Positions 49,862 through 60,725 are shown, numbered from the stretch's first letter. The stretch is 64,000 bases of DNA from Metridium senile (GCA_949775045.1 OX459096.1:37371316-37435315); one strand, 5' to 3'. Numbers and translations: made by a program. Notes: generated by a model not told the origin, from the sequence alone.

Positions 49862-50400
49862 TGTTAAGTTCACGATTATATGACTATTTACTTTGTAATT
49901 AGCTTATAGCTTAGCGTTGTTTATTATAAGTTACTATGCGTTAGTCACTCGACACCGTTACTAAGCTTACTTAGTAATCACGGCATTTCCGTTGTAATCC
50001 TATACTTAAGCGTCCTTTTCAACTCGTGCAATGGAGTAGTTTGGAGTATAGTCAGACCACTAGATGTAAGTCTTATAGTTTTATAGTTGTCCTTGTATTA
50101 CTGTCATCTCGATTTATATTTGCCTTTGTTATGCTCCTCGCCAACTCGTAATCGTTTGTTAATTGTAGTTTTCACCGCGTTCATCAATAAAATCATACTC
50201 GTTGGAGTCATTGGAGTCGTTGATCTTTCGTGGTTGACACTAGTGTTATCGATTCGATTCGCCACGTCGCTTCGAGAACACAACAGTGAAAAATCTACTG
50301 GCAATTCATCAACTGGAGCAGTTCAAGGAGCCTACGCCGGAGTTCAACCGCAGTCAGTCTTCCATCGCACAATCCAAGAGACCAAACCCGTCACATAACA
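49862..50400 (+). repeat. Probable 5' LTR of the outer BEL/Pao element
   Basis: The left edge is firm: the array sequence stops there and TGTTAAG begins. The right edge is proposed at 50400 because TGTTA then mirrors a terminal TAACA. An AATAAA at 50186-50191 suits the R region of an LTR. The 3' LTR is not in the window to confirm the end, and I see no clear tRNA primer site (TGG...) just after it. No gene is seen here; short frames of 60-100 codons are not convincing. Confidence 0.55.
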
Positions 50401-50578
50401 ACAACACGACAAAGGTCAGGAATCACACTTTCCAAGCCATTCTGTATCGTCTATTATACTTTTACGCTATCGCCACTGTTACCAGTCATGTTTAGAGTAA
50501 TAATTGTCATTGTTGCGAAAATCGAACGACTGTAAAGAGCACGTCCCAAGTCTTGAGGTTCGGGATCCCTGTGGTAGA
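50401..50578 (+). other. 5' leader of the outer BEL/Pao element
   Basis: 178 bp between the proposed LTR end and the gag ATG. No recognisable primer-binding site or gene was found. Confidence 0.4.
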
Positions 50579-52695
50579 ATGAGCCAGCAAGCTAATGGCG
50601 CAGCGGCCGTCGCGGAAAACGAAGGAAAACGCCAGCGTTGCCTTTCTCGCAAAGCATTACAAAACGAAATAGAGGGAAAAAGAAAACAACTCGATAACGA
50701 CGCGTTATTATTACAAAATGCCTTTGACAAAGCATTAAACACCGACGAACACGGAGAAGAAGATTTACCTTTCCTCCAAAACGCCACAGAAAGGTATAAA
50801 GAAACCCTCCTGCAACTAACAGAACTATACCAACAGGACAAGTGGGACGACTACAAAGAAGAAGCACATCTCACCAGAGAGTATAGTCGCCTTGAACGTG
50901 CACGGAAAACAATAGCGCAGAGAACGGCCGGCAGCCAAGCTAGCGAGAGAGCATGTCAAATTACACGACGATCCAGCCATACGTCCACCACCCGCTCTTC
51001 AACCTCATCGTCCAGTTCTGCCAGGAGAAAGGCTATAACAGAGCTAGCGGCAATAAAAAAGCAAGCCGAATTCGACAAACGAATAGCAGAGAAAGAAAGA
51101 GCGCGAAAGTTACAGGAGGCAGAAGATCGCCGGAAGAAGGAGGAACAACAAGCCCAACATGAGCTCGACATCGCGCTGCTAGAAGCTGATCGTGCCCAAG
51201 CCGTAGCCGACGCTAAACTAGAAGCCATTGAAAGATGCATGGAGGAAGAACGCGAGCAAGACCTGGAAAGCCGTGAAGGTTCAAGGAAGGAATTAGAGTT
51301 AATAACGAAACATCCAAGAAAAAACGTTCAAGACCGCGTAAAAGATTGGGTCGACACCCACCCAAACGAATTACCAATATCCACTCCTGAACATCTTCAC
51401 GAAAGACAACCTATAGCGTCATCTACCCCAGCCCGCCAACAAGAGTGGACCATGTTGGAGACCTTCACCGCGACAAACCAGCGCCTCGTCTCCGGTCTGT
51501 CTAAACAGAGTCTACCCAAGTGCCACCCCGATATTTTCGAGGGCGAAGTAACTCTCTTCCACCCATGGAAGAGAGCCTTTAAAGCAATGATAGACGAAGC
51601 AGACGTAACACCCGCGCAAGAAATGAACTATCTGAGGAACTTCACTGGAGGAGAAGTCCAGAACGTCGTTGATAACTACAGGAAAAGGCATCACGCGGAC
51701 CTGTCAGTCGTCCTCGAAGAGCTGTGGAGAGAATTAGAAAGACGCTTCGGCAACACAGCCGCCATCACCAACGCCTTGCTTGAACGTCTCACAGAGAAAG
51801 CTGCCTTCGCAGAGAAAGACCTCAAAGGACTACAGACCTTCGCTGACCTCTGCGGGGACGTGTCAAGTCAACTGAGCTATCTACCAGGGTTGTCCTGCCT
51901 CAACTATCCCAACGTGATACGTCCCATCGTAGAGAAACTACCAAGCTTCTTGCGCGCAAAATGGGAGAAGGAGATAGTAACACACGCCGTCAAAAACAAC
52001 GACGCATATCCGGGTTTCGACAAGTTTGCCTCGATGGTTCAACGACAATCCGCGACGAAGAACCATCCAAACGTCCAGGCGAGCGGTGTACAAACTGGAA
52101 AAAAGGCCATATTAGAACAGCCCCCGCGACGTGTCTTGAAGACCACTAGCGAAGAGCAGGAGCCGAAGCGATGCCAGTTCCACGATCGCACTGGACACTC
52201 GCTTAGCGAATGCAAAGCATTCAACGAAAAAACAACTGAAGAAAAAAGCGAGTGGATTCTCAAAGAAAGGCTTTGCTTCCGCTGCTTCGACGCCGGGCAC
52301 GTTGCTAAGGACTGCAATGCTGACGTCACCTGCGCAACATGCAATAGCAACCGTCATCCGACACTCCTTCACAAAGAGAAACCGGAGCAAGAGTTGAAGT
52401 CCGCATGTACCTCCATCTGCCGCACAGGAGGTACTTCCTGCAGCAAAATAGTGCTGGTGGACGTGTACCTCAACAATAGGCCAGAAGAGCTCCATCGTGC
52501 CTACGCCATCGTAGACGACCAAAGTAATGCATCGATGATTTCACCAGAACTCGCCGACAAACTCAACGTAAACAGTCCACCCGAGAGGTATCTACTTTCA
52601 ACGTGCAGTGGCGAGAAGATGGTCAACTACGGTCGAAGGGCTACCGGCGTGACGATCGCGGCCAACAAAGGAACATTTGAGCTTCCCACGTTGAT
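50579..52695 (+). CDS. gag-pol: Outer BEL/Pao Gag-protease, split by inner element
   Basis: N-terminal part of the outer polyprotein, 705 codons before the break. Seen: a long charged, helical region with many Glu/Lys/Arg (about residues 20-260, probable coiled coil); a gag-like domain of the DUF1759 type (about 314-490); two zinc knuckles with Cys/His spacing near CQFHDRTGHSLSEC (about 531) and CFRCFDAGHVAKDC (about 565); and a retropepsin-like segment with the active-site Asp in AIVDDQSNAS (about 644). The ATG at 50579 (MSQQANG) is preferred to upstream in-frame codons. The frame reads on into the inner LTR and stops at 52849; those 51 codons are foreign. The rest of the protein resumes in phase at 60726. 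Confidence 0.85.
52691..52695. other. Target duplication TTGAT, left of inner element
   Basis: TTGAT precedes the LTR start and is repeated at 60726-60730 after the other LTR. Five bases is normal for BEL/Pao. Confidence 0.92.
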
Positions 52696-53051
52696 TGTAA
52701 CGGACGCATTTGTTCTCCATGTAGATTCACTCGTTTATTACTGTTTCGTACGGTTATCTAATTTAACAACGATAAATAATTACTATTACTATACATTTTG
52801 CGAAGCAAACGATTTACAAGCGAATAAGGGTACAATATTACGAATATAAAGAGAGAACTAACCTGACATTGAAGCTTCTTGCGATCTCCGTTACAAGTGA
52901 CAAAATTACTAGAACTATGAATTACTTAACCAAAAATACTTATGCAAATATGAAGTGAACGTACATGAACAAAGGGCAGAAAACAAAAGAAGAATAAACA
53001 CAGTTAAATTTACATTTAGTATTACTTTAAAGTTCGTGGGCGTTTATCACA
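52696..53051 (-). repeat. 3' LTR of inner BEL/Pao element
   Basis: 356 bp. On the plus strand it begins TGTAACGG and ends TTATCACA; in element orientation TGTGATAA...CCGTTACA. Same length and sequence as 60370-60725. Confidence 0.93.
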
Positions 53052-53062
53052 AACCGGCCCCT
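53052..53062 (-). promoter_or_regulatory. Probable polypurine tract of inner element
   Basis: On the minus strand AGGGGCCGGTT sits directly before the 3' LTR, where the plus-strand DNA primer forms. It is not pure purine, so the call is by position. Confidence 0.45.
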
Positions 53063-53111
53063 ATCTATAGCATAGATATCAAAAAAAGTATAGATAAAGT
53101 CCACGGTTAGA

Positions 53112-56100
53112 TTATCTTGGTTGATCTCCTTCAAGTAGACATAATTTGCGTATATCGCGTCGGAAGGACGATGAAGGCGTTCGCACTAACACTTGTCTGA
53201 CGTTGCCATCTTGGTCAGGAAAGACTTCTAAAACCCGTCCCATGGGCCATTTCCCTCTAGGTGTGTTGGTTTCTGCTAGTAAGATCAAGTCACCAACTCT
53301 TAGATTCTTCGTCTGCCTTGTCCACTTTTGTCTTTCTTGTAGTGTAGGTAAGTATTCCTGGATCCAACGCTTCCAGAACGTGTTAGCTAGACACTGCGCT
53401 TGTCTCCAACATTTCCTGTACTTGTCTGCGTCACAGAAGCTAGTCATAGGGTGGCATGAGTTAGCGCGGAGAAGCAGAATGTTGCTCGGTGTTAATGGTC
53501 GTAAGTCGTTTGGGTCATCGCTTACTCTGGTGATGGGGCGATCGTTGAGAATCCGCTCCGATTCTGCAATGAAGGTTAACAGCGTCTCGTCGTTAACAAG
53601 TTGCTCGCCAAGAATTGCTCTTAGGATTTTCCTCACAGATCGAATCATTCTTTCCCAGACTCCTCCAGTGTGGCTGGCCAGGGGTGCGTTAAAATGCCAA
53701 GTGATCGATCTTTGCTTTAACTGGTCAGAGATCTTGTCCTGAGCTGTCTTGCTTGTCATTTTGGAGAACTCTTCTCGAAGGACTGCTTCCGCTCCTCTAA
53801 AATTTGTGCCATTGTCGCTGAATACTTCCTTGGGAGGCCCTCTGCGACTCGTGAATCTCGAGAAAGCACCAAGAAAGGACTCTGTGTCTAATGAGTGGGC
53901 AATCTCTATGTGCACTGCACGAACTGCCATACAAGTAAAAATGCATCCATACCGTTTTACGTGACTTCGGTTTTGCTTAACTGTAAGTGGACCAAAATAA
54001 TCGACGCCAACCTTTGAGAAGGGGTACTCGCAAGGAGTGACTCTTGCTTCTGGGAGAGGTGCCATGACTTGGCTACCAAGTGGGCCGTTTCTTTTCTTAC
54101 ATTCTATGCATTGTGATAACACACGTCGTACTTCGGTCTGGCCCTTGACGATCCAGTACTTCTGTCGAATTGCTGTAAGGACGTGATTAACTCCAGAGTG
54201 GCCCTCTTGTACGTGATAGTAGCGGATTATTAGGTCTGTAACGTGGTGCTTTTGGGGGAGTATCATAGGATGTTTGACGTGGAAAGATATGTTTGCCCTC
54301 TCGAGTCGGCCCCCAACGCGCATTACGTCGTCTACGATGATGGGATTCAGCTTTCGAAGTACGCTTTTCCCTCCGATGGCCTTTCTTCCAGCGTTACCTC
54401 TTCCTACTTTATTGTGCTTTATCTTTTCTTTCCCACAAATGGTGGTATCAAGATCTGCATTATTTGCCTTTAGCTTTTTCTTTTCTTCTGGATATGAGTG
54501 CCTTTGGACGTAGGAGACAATCTTGTATGTACCTCTTCGTAGTTCTTCTACTGTCAACGGTCCCTTGTGCTGACCTTGGCGTCTGGTGATAGGGCCTTGA
54601 TTAACTCTTTGCTTCAGGTACATGATGAATCTTTGTAGCCAAGCTACTGCTTTTTGAAGCTTATACCATGAAGAATACCTCTCTATTAGTGCCTGTAGTG
54701 GTTGGCCACGACAGTCTTCGGCAACTTGACCCGAATCACCTAGTGTACTGCAAACAATTGCTTCTTTTCTTATCTCTAGGTCACTGTCATCTTCTTTGTT
54801 CATTTCTATTGCTCTCTTTGGCCAAGATTCTTCGGTCGCCTTCAGAAATGTTGGTCCTTCATGCCATCGATCACAGGAGAGAAAGGCGTCGACGGTTAGG
54901 CCCCTTGAGGCGTCGTCCGCTGGATTGAGTTTCGAATTGACGTGGTGCCACTGTGATGGTCTCGAGGCGTCTTGGATGTTGCTAATCCTATTGGCTACAA
55001 ATGTACTGAACCTCTTGTCTTCATTCTCGATGTATCGTAATACTACCGTGCTGTCGGTCCAAAACCAGGAATCTTCGACTTTCATCTCCAATTCTCTTTT
55101 GATGATCTTGTCCAGTCGTATGGAAACGGTTGCAGCTGACAATTCTAATCTTGGAATCGTAACAGCCTTTAAAGGAGCTAAGTGTGACTTGGCCATTAGA
55201 AAACTGCAGTCTACCTTTCCTTTCGTGTCGCTTAACCGTAAATACGATACTGAACCGTATCCTACTTCTGATGCGTCAGAGAAATGGTGAATTTGGGCTG
55301 ATTCGAGTTCTCCCATACCATGCGGTTTTAGACATCTTCGTATTGAGAACTCAGCAAGTCTTGGAAGATCGTCAAGCCATTGTTGCCATCTTTTATGGTA
55401 GATCTCGGGAATTCTTTCATCCCAGTCGAGATTCTTGCGACACAGCTCACGAAGTATCAGTTTTGCTGGTAAAATGAATGGAGCAGCAAAACCCAAAGGG
55501 TCGTAAATTGAGCTAACGACTGATAGAATTCCTCTTCTGGTAGCCGGACGGTCTTTGATTTCGATTCTGAAGCCGAACCGGTCTGATTCGACAGTCCATT
55601 GAACACCAAGTGCTCTTTCCACAGGTAAAGGGCTTCGGTCTAGATCGAGGTTGGTTACTTCCTTCGCACGCTCTGTCAAAGGAATAGATTGGACAATCGT
55701 TTTGGAATTTGCGATCCATTTGGTTAGTCTGAATCCTCCACGGGTTAGCAGTTCGCGTAACGCATTGACGTGATTTGTAGCTTCTTGTATGGTGGGAAGA
55801 GACTTTAAACAATCATCAACATAGAAGTTGTTCTTAACACTGGAGATTATTGACTCATCGAATTCTAGCTGGTTGTCTTCAGCTGTTCTCAGAAGCGCAA
55901 AGTTTGCGCAGCTCGGGGACGAAACTGCGCCAAAAATGTGGACGGTCATCTGGTATTCCTTAGGTTCACCTTCAAGATTTCCATCGGTCCACCACAAAAA
56001 GCGTAAGGCATCACAGTCGTCATCTTGCGCGTGAACTTGGTGGAACATCGCTTCTACGTCTCCCATTACGGCAAATGATTCTTGGCGGAATCTGATAAGA

Positions 56101-59100
56101 ACCCCTACCAGGTTGTTAGTGAGATCCGGCCCCGGCAAGATGTTATCGTTTAGTGAAGTACCAAGGTGTTTCGCTGAGCAATCAAATACTATGCGAACCT
56201 TGTCCGGCTTTTTGGGATGAAAGACAGGGTGGTGTGGAAGATACCACACCTTACCATCGTCTCGGTGTAGTCTGTCGTTGCTGACCTTACGTGCATAACC
56301 CTTGTGTAAGAGCTCTTGGATGAAGTCTGTGTACTGTTTAAGCAGCTTATCGTCCCTGATGAGGCGGCGCTTGAGTTGGTTTAGTCTCCGTTGTGCTGTA
56401 GATCTGTTATTCGGTAGAGATGGTGGAACGTCTTTCCATGGTATGGCGATTTCGTAATGACCCTTGCTGTTTAGCTTCACCGATTCCTCCATGATAGCCA
56501 GAGCGCGATGCTCTTGCTTAGACAAGTTGGTCTTACTGTCATTACTTGTATCAGCAAATTCTCTGTTGCAGAATTCTCGAAATTGTTGGTTAAGCAAGAG
56601 ATCAGCCTTGATGAAATTGGAAAGGTTCCTTGGTGTTTCTCGCCCCAGTGGTCCATTGATGACCCAACCTAGTCGTGTTCTCGTCGCGTACGGCCCTTTG
56701 TCTCTCGCGTTCCGAACTTCCAGTGGTTCAAGTGCTTGCGGTACATCACTTGCGATTAGTAAACCTATCTCTGCGTTGACTTCTGGTATGTTTAAGTCTT
56801 CTAAGTGCGGCCAACGTTGGATGTCTTTCTGTCTTGGAATATCTTCGGTAGTTACTGGAATCTTGCTTGTGGAGTATGTGACAGGAAGTTCTATGAAGTT
56901 TTCCTCGTCCAAATCGCTAATTTCGAGATTATACAAGAGATTTCCTCGCAGGAAGGTGTTCTGATTGCTCATTGTAGTGAGACTGAAGGTCGCCTCCTTA
57001 CTGCAGACGTCTAGTTCCTTTGCCAGAGATTCGGTACAAAACGTCGTATTAGACCCGTTGTCTAGAAAGGCGTACGTAACTGTTTCTCGTCCATTTGTTA
57101 TGTTTCTAACTTTCACAGGTAGTATGGCCATGCCGATTGCAGACATTTGACTTGAGTTGTTGTTAAGGCATGCATTGCTTGTAGCTTTTCCTGTAAGGGC
57201 CGAAGAATTTTTAAGACCTGCGGGCAGAGGATTCACGTTTTGCTTGGTAGAAACGTCTTTGCATGATCCATCCGGGTGAAGTAGCTCGTGGTGACGTTTC
57301 CCACAACTTGGGACTTTGCAGGTGTCAAACCTTTTACATCGATAAGTAAAGTGGCCCTTTTGAAGACATAACCAACAGAGAAACTCCTTGTATACAAATT
57401 CGTTCCTTTCTTTAAGATTCTTTTCTTGGAATTTCTTGCATTCCGTGAGGTGATGACTGGCTTTACAAAGGAGGCAGGAAGTTTCTGTTGATGTTGGCTT
57501 GTAACTTTGTTTATTAACTTCAATCGGCTTAGTGTTCTTGGTTGTGATTGCAAGGGTTGATATCTTATTAGATGGTTGGTTTTGAGGTTTGGACTCCCTA
57601 GTCCTCTCAGGCCGTGAGTTGGCTAGGCGTCCAAATCTTGACGTGGCGGCGACTGCATTGGAGTCGATGAAATCCAAGAGATGACGGAACCTTGGTTCTT
57701 TGCCTTCAGATTCAACAATCCTGTTTGCTACGTCGACCCACTTGCGTTGTAGGTACTTAGGCAATCGCTTTACTATGTTCTCTAGGAACTTAAGAGAGTT
57801 AAGATCAGATTCACAACCAAGCTGCGTCAGTGTGATTTCGCAATTTTGTAAGCTGGTACAAAGTTTGAGCAGACCGTCTCCATCTCCATCTTTGATCGGG
57901 CTAGCTTCAGAGACTTGCTTGATGAAGACGTCGGATATCACGTGAGGTTGTCCATATCTCTTCTTCAGGATCTGTCGAGCCATATCGTAGCCTCTTTCAG
58001 GTGGCGCTAGATTAACACAGAAGTCTATTGCTTTCTTTGCATCGCCTCGACACTGTTGGATAAGATACACTAAGCGCATCTGGTCGCTACTTGCTTCTTT
58101 GGACAGATTGGCCTCGAAGTTTTCTATGAACTTGTGGTATGACATGGGGTTGCCATCAAAGGTTAACAACTCCGGTTTTGGGAGCTCGAATCCCTTTCTG
58201 AGTGTCGAAGCCATTAGTGCCATTGATTGTTGTTGGTATTTCATCTGTTGTTCTAGGATCGTTTGAAGACATGAGGATTCATCCTGGGTGTAGTATCTGT
58301 GTAAAGGTGAGACTGGAGCTGCAGATCTACTAGAGAAGTCGTTAACAAATTGAGGAGTTGAACTATTGTGGTAAGTCTGGACTGTAGCAGGCGCAAACGT
58401 ACTTCCAACTTGAAATTGACTAGCACCTGAGTGGACTGTAGCAGGTCGAACAGTACTTCCAAGTTGAAATTGACTGGCAACTGAGTGGACTGTAGCTGGC
58501 GGAACTGTACTTCCAAGTTGAAACTGACTGGCACTTGACTGAGCTGTAGCTGGCGAAGCAGTACTTCTAAGGTGGAACTGACTGACACCTGGCTGAGCTG
58601 TAGCTGGCGAAGTAGTACTACCGAGGTGGAACTGACGGGCACCTGACTGAGCTGTAGCTGGCGGAATAGTACTTCCAAGTTGAAACTGACTGGCACTTGA
58701 CTGAGCTGAAGCTGGCGGAATAGTACTTCCAAGGTGGAACTGACTGACACTTGGCTGAGCTGTAGCTGGCTGAATAGTACTTCCAAGTTGAAACTGACTG
58801 GCACTTGACTGAGCTGAAGCTGGCGGAATAGTACTTCCAAGGTGGAACTGACTGACACTTGGCTGAGCTGTAGCTGGCTGAATAGTACTTCCGAGTTGAA
58901 ATTGACTGACACCTGAGTGGACTGTAGCTGGCGGAACAGTACTTCCAAGTAGAAATTGACTGGCACTTGACTGAGCTGAAGCTGGCGGAATAGTACTTCC
59001 AAGGTGGAACTGACTGACACTTGGCTGAGCTGTAGCTGGCTGAATAGTACTTCCGAGTTGAAATTGACTGACACCTGAGTGGACTGTAGCTGGCGGAACA

Positions 59101-60275
59101 GTACTTCCAAGTAGAAATTGACTGGCACTTGACTGAGCTGTAGCTGGCGAAGTAGTACTTCTAAGGTGGAACTGACTGACACCTGGCTGAGCTGTAGCTG
59201 GCGAAGTAGTACTACCGAGGTGGAACTGACGGGCACCTGACTGAGCTGTAGCTGGCGGAATAGTACTTCCAAGTTGAAACTGACTGACACTTGGCTGAGC
59301 TGTAGGTGGCGGAATAGTACTTCCAAGGTGGAACTGACTGGCACTTGACTGAGCTGTAGCTGGCTGAATAGTACTATCGAGGTGGAACTGACTGGCACCT
59401 GACTGAGCTGTAGCTGGCGGAATAGTACTATCTAGGTGGAACTGACTGGCACCTGACTGAGCTGTAGCTGGCGGTATAGTACTATCGAGGTGGAACTGAC
59501 TGGCACCTGACTGAGCTGTAGCTGGCGGAATAGTACTATCTAGGTGGAACTGACTGGCACCTGAATGAGCTATAGCTGGCGGAATAGTACTATCGAGGTG
59601 GAACTGACTGGCACCTGACTGAGCTGTAGCTGTAGTATTACTAGGATATAGCTGACTAGCACCTGACTGTACTGTTACTGGTGGTCTTAAAGAACTGTGT
59701 TGATTCATCTGATAGGACGCAAGTCCGAACGGTAAAAGAGTGTACTTTTGTTCTTGTAAATTTTGTCTTTCAGAAATGTTTGATACTAAGTCCATATCCT
59801 GATATTCTAGTTCTTCTAATGAAACTCGTAATTCATGAAGTTCTCTCTCTCTCCTTAACTCTTCTTCGCGCCTTTCTATCTGCTGCCTCCGTAATGTCTG
59901 GCGTATTTTCATCTCGCTAAATTCTCTATTGCTCCTCGAAGACATATGGCTGCGCCGGCCCCATTCTGATATGTTATCTGATGAATCAACACGATTTGAA
60001 AGCCATTGCACTATACGAGTGTCTAGTTCAAGTTTGTTTCTTTTTATACTTGTGTGTTCTAGGCTCAGTTCTGAGCGGCAATCTTGATCATTGATATAAA
60101 GTAGAAGTTTACTTACGATGTTTGAGTATTTTGTAAAAGAGTTGTCGAACGATGCCTTCGCTTTCTTTACTTCTTCTTCTGTTCCATCGAGTAAAAGCTC
60201 TTCGATCCTTCGTTGCGTTCTTGTTAGGACTCCCTTTAAAGCTGTTTTTGAGGCCCACAGATCTTGATGCTCCAT
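53112..60275 (-). CDS. gag-pol: Inner BEL/Pao Gag-Pol polyprotein, intact
   Basis: 2387 codons in one frame from the ATG at 60273-60275 (MEHQDLWASK); 23 further in-frame codons upstream lack an ATG. Domains by residue: charged helical N-terminus (1-200); 24 tandem 18-aa repeats (about 204-633); DUF1759-type gag domain (about 698-878); zinc knuckles (about 935-1005, CWLCLQKGHFTYRC); aspartic protease with FLDNGSN (about 1068); reverse transcriptase with YVDD (about 1483); RNase H with HFSDAS (about 1663) and FWTDST (about 1742); integrase zinc domain ending CIECKK (about 2058); integrase core with VDYFGP (about 2091), FSDNGTNF (about 2153) and WERMIRS (about 2203); a C-terminal DUF5641-type region. 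No stop or frameshift is seen. The gene copies and integrates the element. Confidence 0.93.
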   Translation of the reverse strand: MEHQDLWASKTALKGVLTRTQRRIEELLLDGTEEEVKKAKASFDNSFTKYSNIVSKLLLYINDQDCRSELSLEHTSIKRNKLELDTRIVQWLSNRVDSSDNISEWGRRSHMSSRSNREFSEMKIRQTLRRQQIERREEELRRERELHELRVSLEELEYQDMDLVSNISERQNLQEQKYTLLPFGLASYQMNQHSSLRPPVTVQSGASQLYPSNTTATAQSGASQFHLDSTIPPAIAHSGASQFHLDSTIPPATAQSGASQFHLDSTIPPATAQSGASQFHLDSTIPPATAQSGASQFHLDSTIQPATAQSSASQFHLGSTIPPPTAQPSVSQFQLGSTIPPATAQSGARQFHLGSTTSPATAQPGVSQFHLRSTTSPATAQSSASQFLLGSTVPPATVHSGVSQFQLGSTIQPATAQPSVSQFHLGSTIPPASAQSSASQFLLGSTVPPATVHSGVSQFQLGSTIQPATAQPSVSQFHLGSTIPPASAQSSASQFQLGSTIQPATAQPSVSQFHLGSTIPPASAQSSASQFQLGSTIPPATAQSGARQFHLGSTTSPATAQPGVSQFHLRSTASPATAQSSASQFQLGSTVPPATVHSVASQFQLGSTVRPATVHSGASQFQVGSTFAPATVQTYHNSSTPQFVNDFSSRSAAPVSPLHRYYTQDESSCLQTILEQQMKYQQQSMALMASTLRKGFELPKPELLTFDGNPMSYHKFIENFEANLSKEASSDQMRLVYLIQQCRGDAKKAIDFCVNLAPPERGYDMARQILKKRYGQPHVISDVFIKQVSEASPIKDGDGDGLLKLCTSLQNCEITLTQLGCESDLNSLKFLENIVKRLPKYLQRKWVDVANRIVESEGKEPRFRHLLDFIDSNAVAATSRFGRLANSRPERTRESKPQNQPSNKISTLAITTKNTKPIEVNKQSYKPTSTETSCLLCKASHHLTECKKFQEKNLKERNEFVYKEFLCWLCLQKGHFTYRCKRFDTCKVPSCGKRHHELLHPDGSCKDVSTKQNVNPLPAGLKNSSALTGKATSNACLNNNSSQMSAIGMAILPVKVRNITNGRETVTYAFLDNGSNTTFCTESLAKELDVCSKEATFSLTTMSNQNTFLRGNLLYNLEISDLDEENFIELPVTYSTSKIPVTTEDIPRQKDIQRWPHLEDLNIPEVNAEIGLLIASDVPQALEPLEVRNARDKGPYATRTRLGWVINGPLGRETPRNLSNFIKADLLLNQQFREFCNREFADTSNDSKTNLSKQEHRALAIMEESVKLNSKGHYEIAIPWKDVPPSLPNNRSTAQRRLNQLKRRLIRDDKLLKQYTDFIQELLHKGYARKVSNDRLHRDDGKVWYLPHHPVFHPKKPDKVRIVFDCSAKHLGTSLNDNILPGPDLTNNLVGVLIRFRQESFAVMGDVEAMFHQVHAQDDDCDALRFLWWTDGNLEGEPKEYQMTVHIFGAVSSPSCANFALLRTAEDNQLEFDESIISSVKNNFYVDDCLKSLPTIQEATNHVNALRELLTRGGFRLTKWIANSKTIVQSIPLTERAKEVTNLDLDRSPLPVERALGVQWTVESDRFGFRIEIKDRPATRRGILSVVSSIYDPLGFAAPFILPAKLILRELCRKNLDWDERIPEIYHKRWQQWLDDLPRLAEFSIRRCLKPHGMGELESAQIHHFSDASEVGYGSVSYLRLSDTKGKVDCSFLMAKSHLAPLKAVTIPRLELSAATVSIRLDKIIKRELEMKVEDSWFWTDSTVVLRYIENEDKRFSTFVANRISNIQDASRPSQWHHVNSKLNPADDASRGLTVDAFLSCDRWHEGPTFLKATEESWPKRAIEMNKEDDSDLEIRKEAIVCSTLGDSGQVAEDCRGQPLQALIERYSSWYKLQKAVAWLQRFIMYLKQRVNQGPITRRQGQHKGPLTVEELRRGTYKIVSYVQRHSYPEEKKKLKANNADLDTTICGKEKIKHNKVGRGNAGRKAIGGKSVLRKLNPIIVDDVMRVGGRLERANISFHVKHPMILPQKHHVTDLIIRYYHVQEGHSGVNHVLTAIRQKYWIVKGQTEVRRVLSQCIECKKRNGPLGSQVMAPLPEARVTPCEYPFSKVGVDYFGPLTVKQNRSHVKRYGCIFTCMAVRAVHIEIAHSLDTESFLGAFSRFTSRRGPPKEVFSDNGTNFRGAEAVLREEFSKMTSKTAQDKISDQLKQRSITWHFNAPLASHTGGVWERMIRSVRKILRAILGEQLVNDETLLTFIAESERILNDRPITRVSDDPNDLRPLTPSNILLLRANSCHPMTSFCDADKYRKCWRQAQCLANTFWKRWIQEYLPTLQERQKWTRQTKNLRVGDLILLAETNTPRGKWPMGRVLEVFPDQDGNVRQVLVRTPSSSFRRDIRKLCLLEGDQPR
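58373..59676 (-). repeat. 54-bp coding minisatellite in inner gag
   Basis: 24 tandem copies (the first two residues short) of an 18-aa unit of the type SGASQFHLDSTIPPATAQ. Variants fall into groups (SGASQF, SSASQF, PSVSQF, PGVSQF). Units 11-13 are repeated as 14-16, and the pair 9-10 resembles 20-21, so blocks larger than one unit were duplicated. The low-complexity Ser/Thr/Pro/Ala/Gln content suggests an unfolded spacer; its role is unknown. Confidence 0.9.
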
Positions 60276-60369
60276 CACTGCAGAACTTTCTTTAGAGCAC
60301 TGTATTTCTCGTGTTTTCCAGGGCTTTTGATATCCATGATTCAAGGTCCAAGCTTGTCAGATAACTATT
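60276..60369 (-). other. 5' leader of inner BEL/Pao element
   Basis: 94 bp between the 5' LTR and the gag ATG. The first bases after the LTR in element orientation are AAATAGTTATCTGACAAGC; no standard TGG primer site is evident. Confidence 0.45.
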
Positions 60370-60725
60370 TGTAACGGACGCATTTGTTCTCCATGTAGAT
60401 TCACTCGTTTATTACTGTTTCGTACGGTTATCTAATTTAACAACGATAAATAATTACTATTACTATACATTTTGCGAAGCAAACGATTTACAAGCGAATA
60501 AGGGTACAATATTACGAATATAAAGAGAGAACTAACCTGACATTGAAGCTTCTTGCGATCTCCGTTACAAGTGACAAAATTACTAGAACTATGAATTACT
60601 TAACCAAAAATACTTATGCAAATATGAAGTGAACGTACATGAACAAAGGGCAGAAAACAAAAGAAGAATAAACACAGTTAAATTTACATTTAGTATTACT
60701 TTAAAGTTCGTGGGCGTTTATCACA
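60370..60725 (-). repeat. 5' LTR of inner BEL/Pao element
   Basis: 356 bp, same sequence as 52696-53051. It should carry the element's promoter, reading leftward. Confidence 0.93.

Larger units (their letters stand above)
52696..60725 (-). mobile_element. Inner BEL/Pao retrotransposon, complete
   Basis: An 8030-bp element on the minus strand with two 356-bp LTRs, a single gag-pol frame and a perfect TTGAT duplication. By reading, the LTRs are the same at every base, so insertion was very recent. With LTRs and the entire frame intact it may be able to move. Confidence 0.93.

Noticed and set aside
50540..50580. tRNA-like T-arm near the outer gag start
   Set aside because: Only a loose GGTTC match; no cloverleaf or internal promoter boxes could be fitted.
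58253..59398. A 381-codon minus-strand frame overlapping the inner gag
   Set aside because: It exists because the 54-bp repeat is a multiple of three; the real gag frame continues well beyond it with conserved domains.
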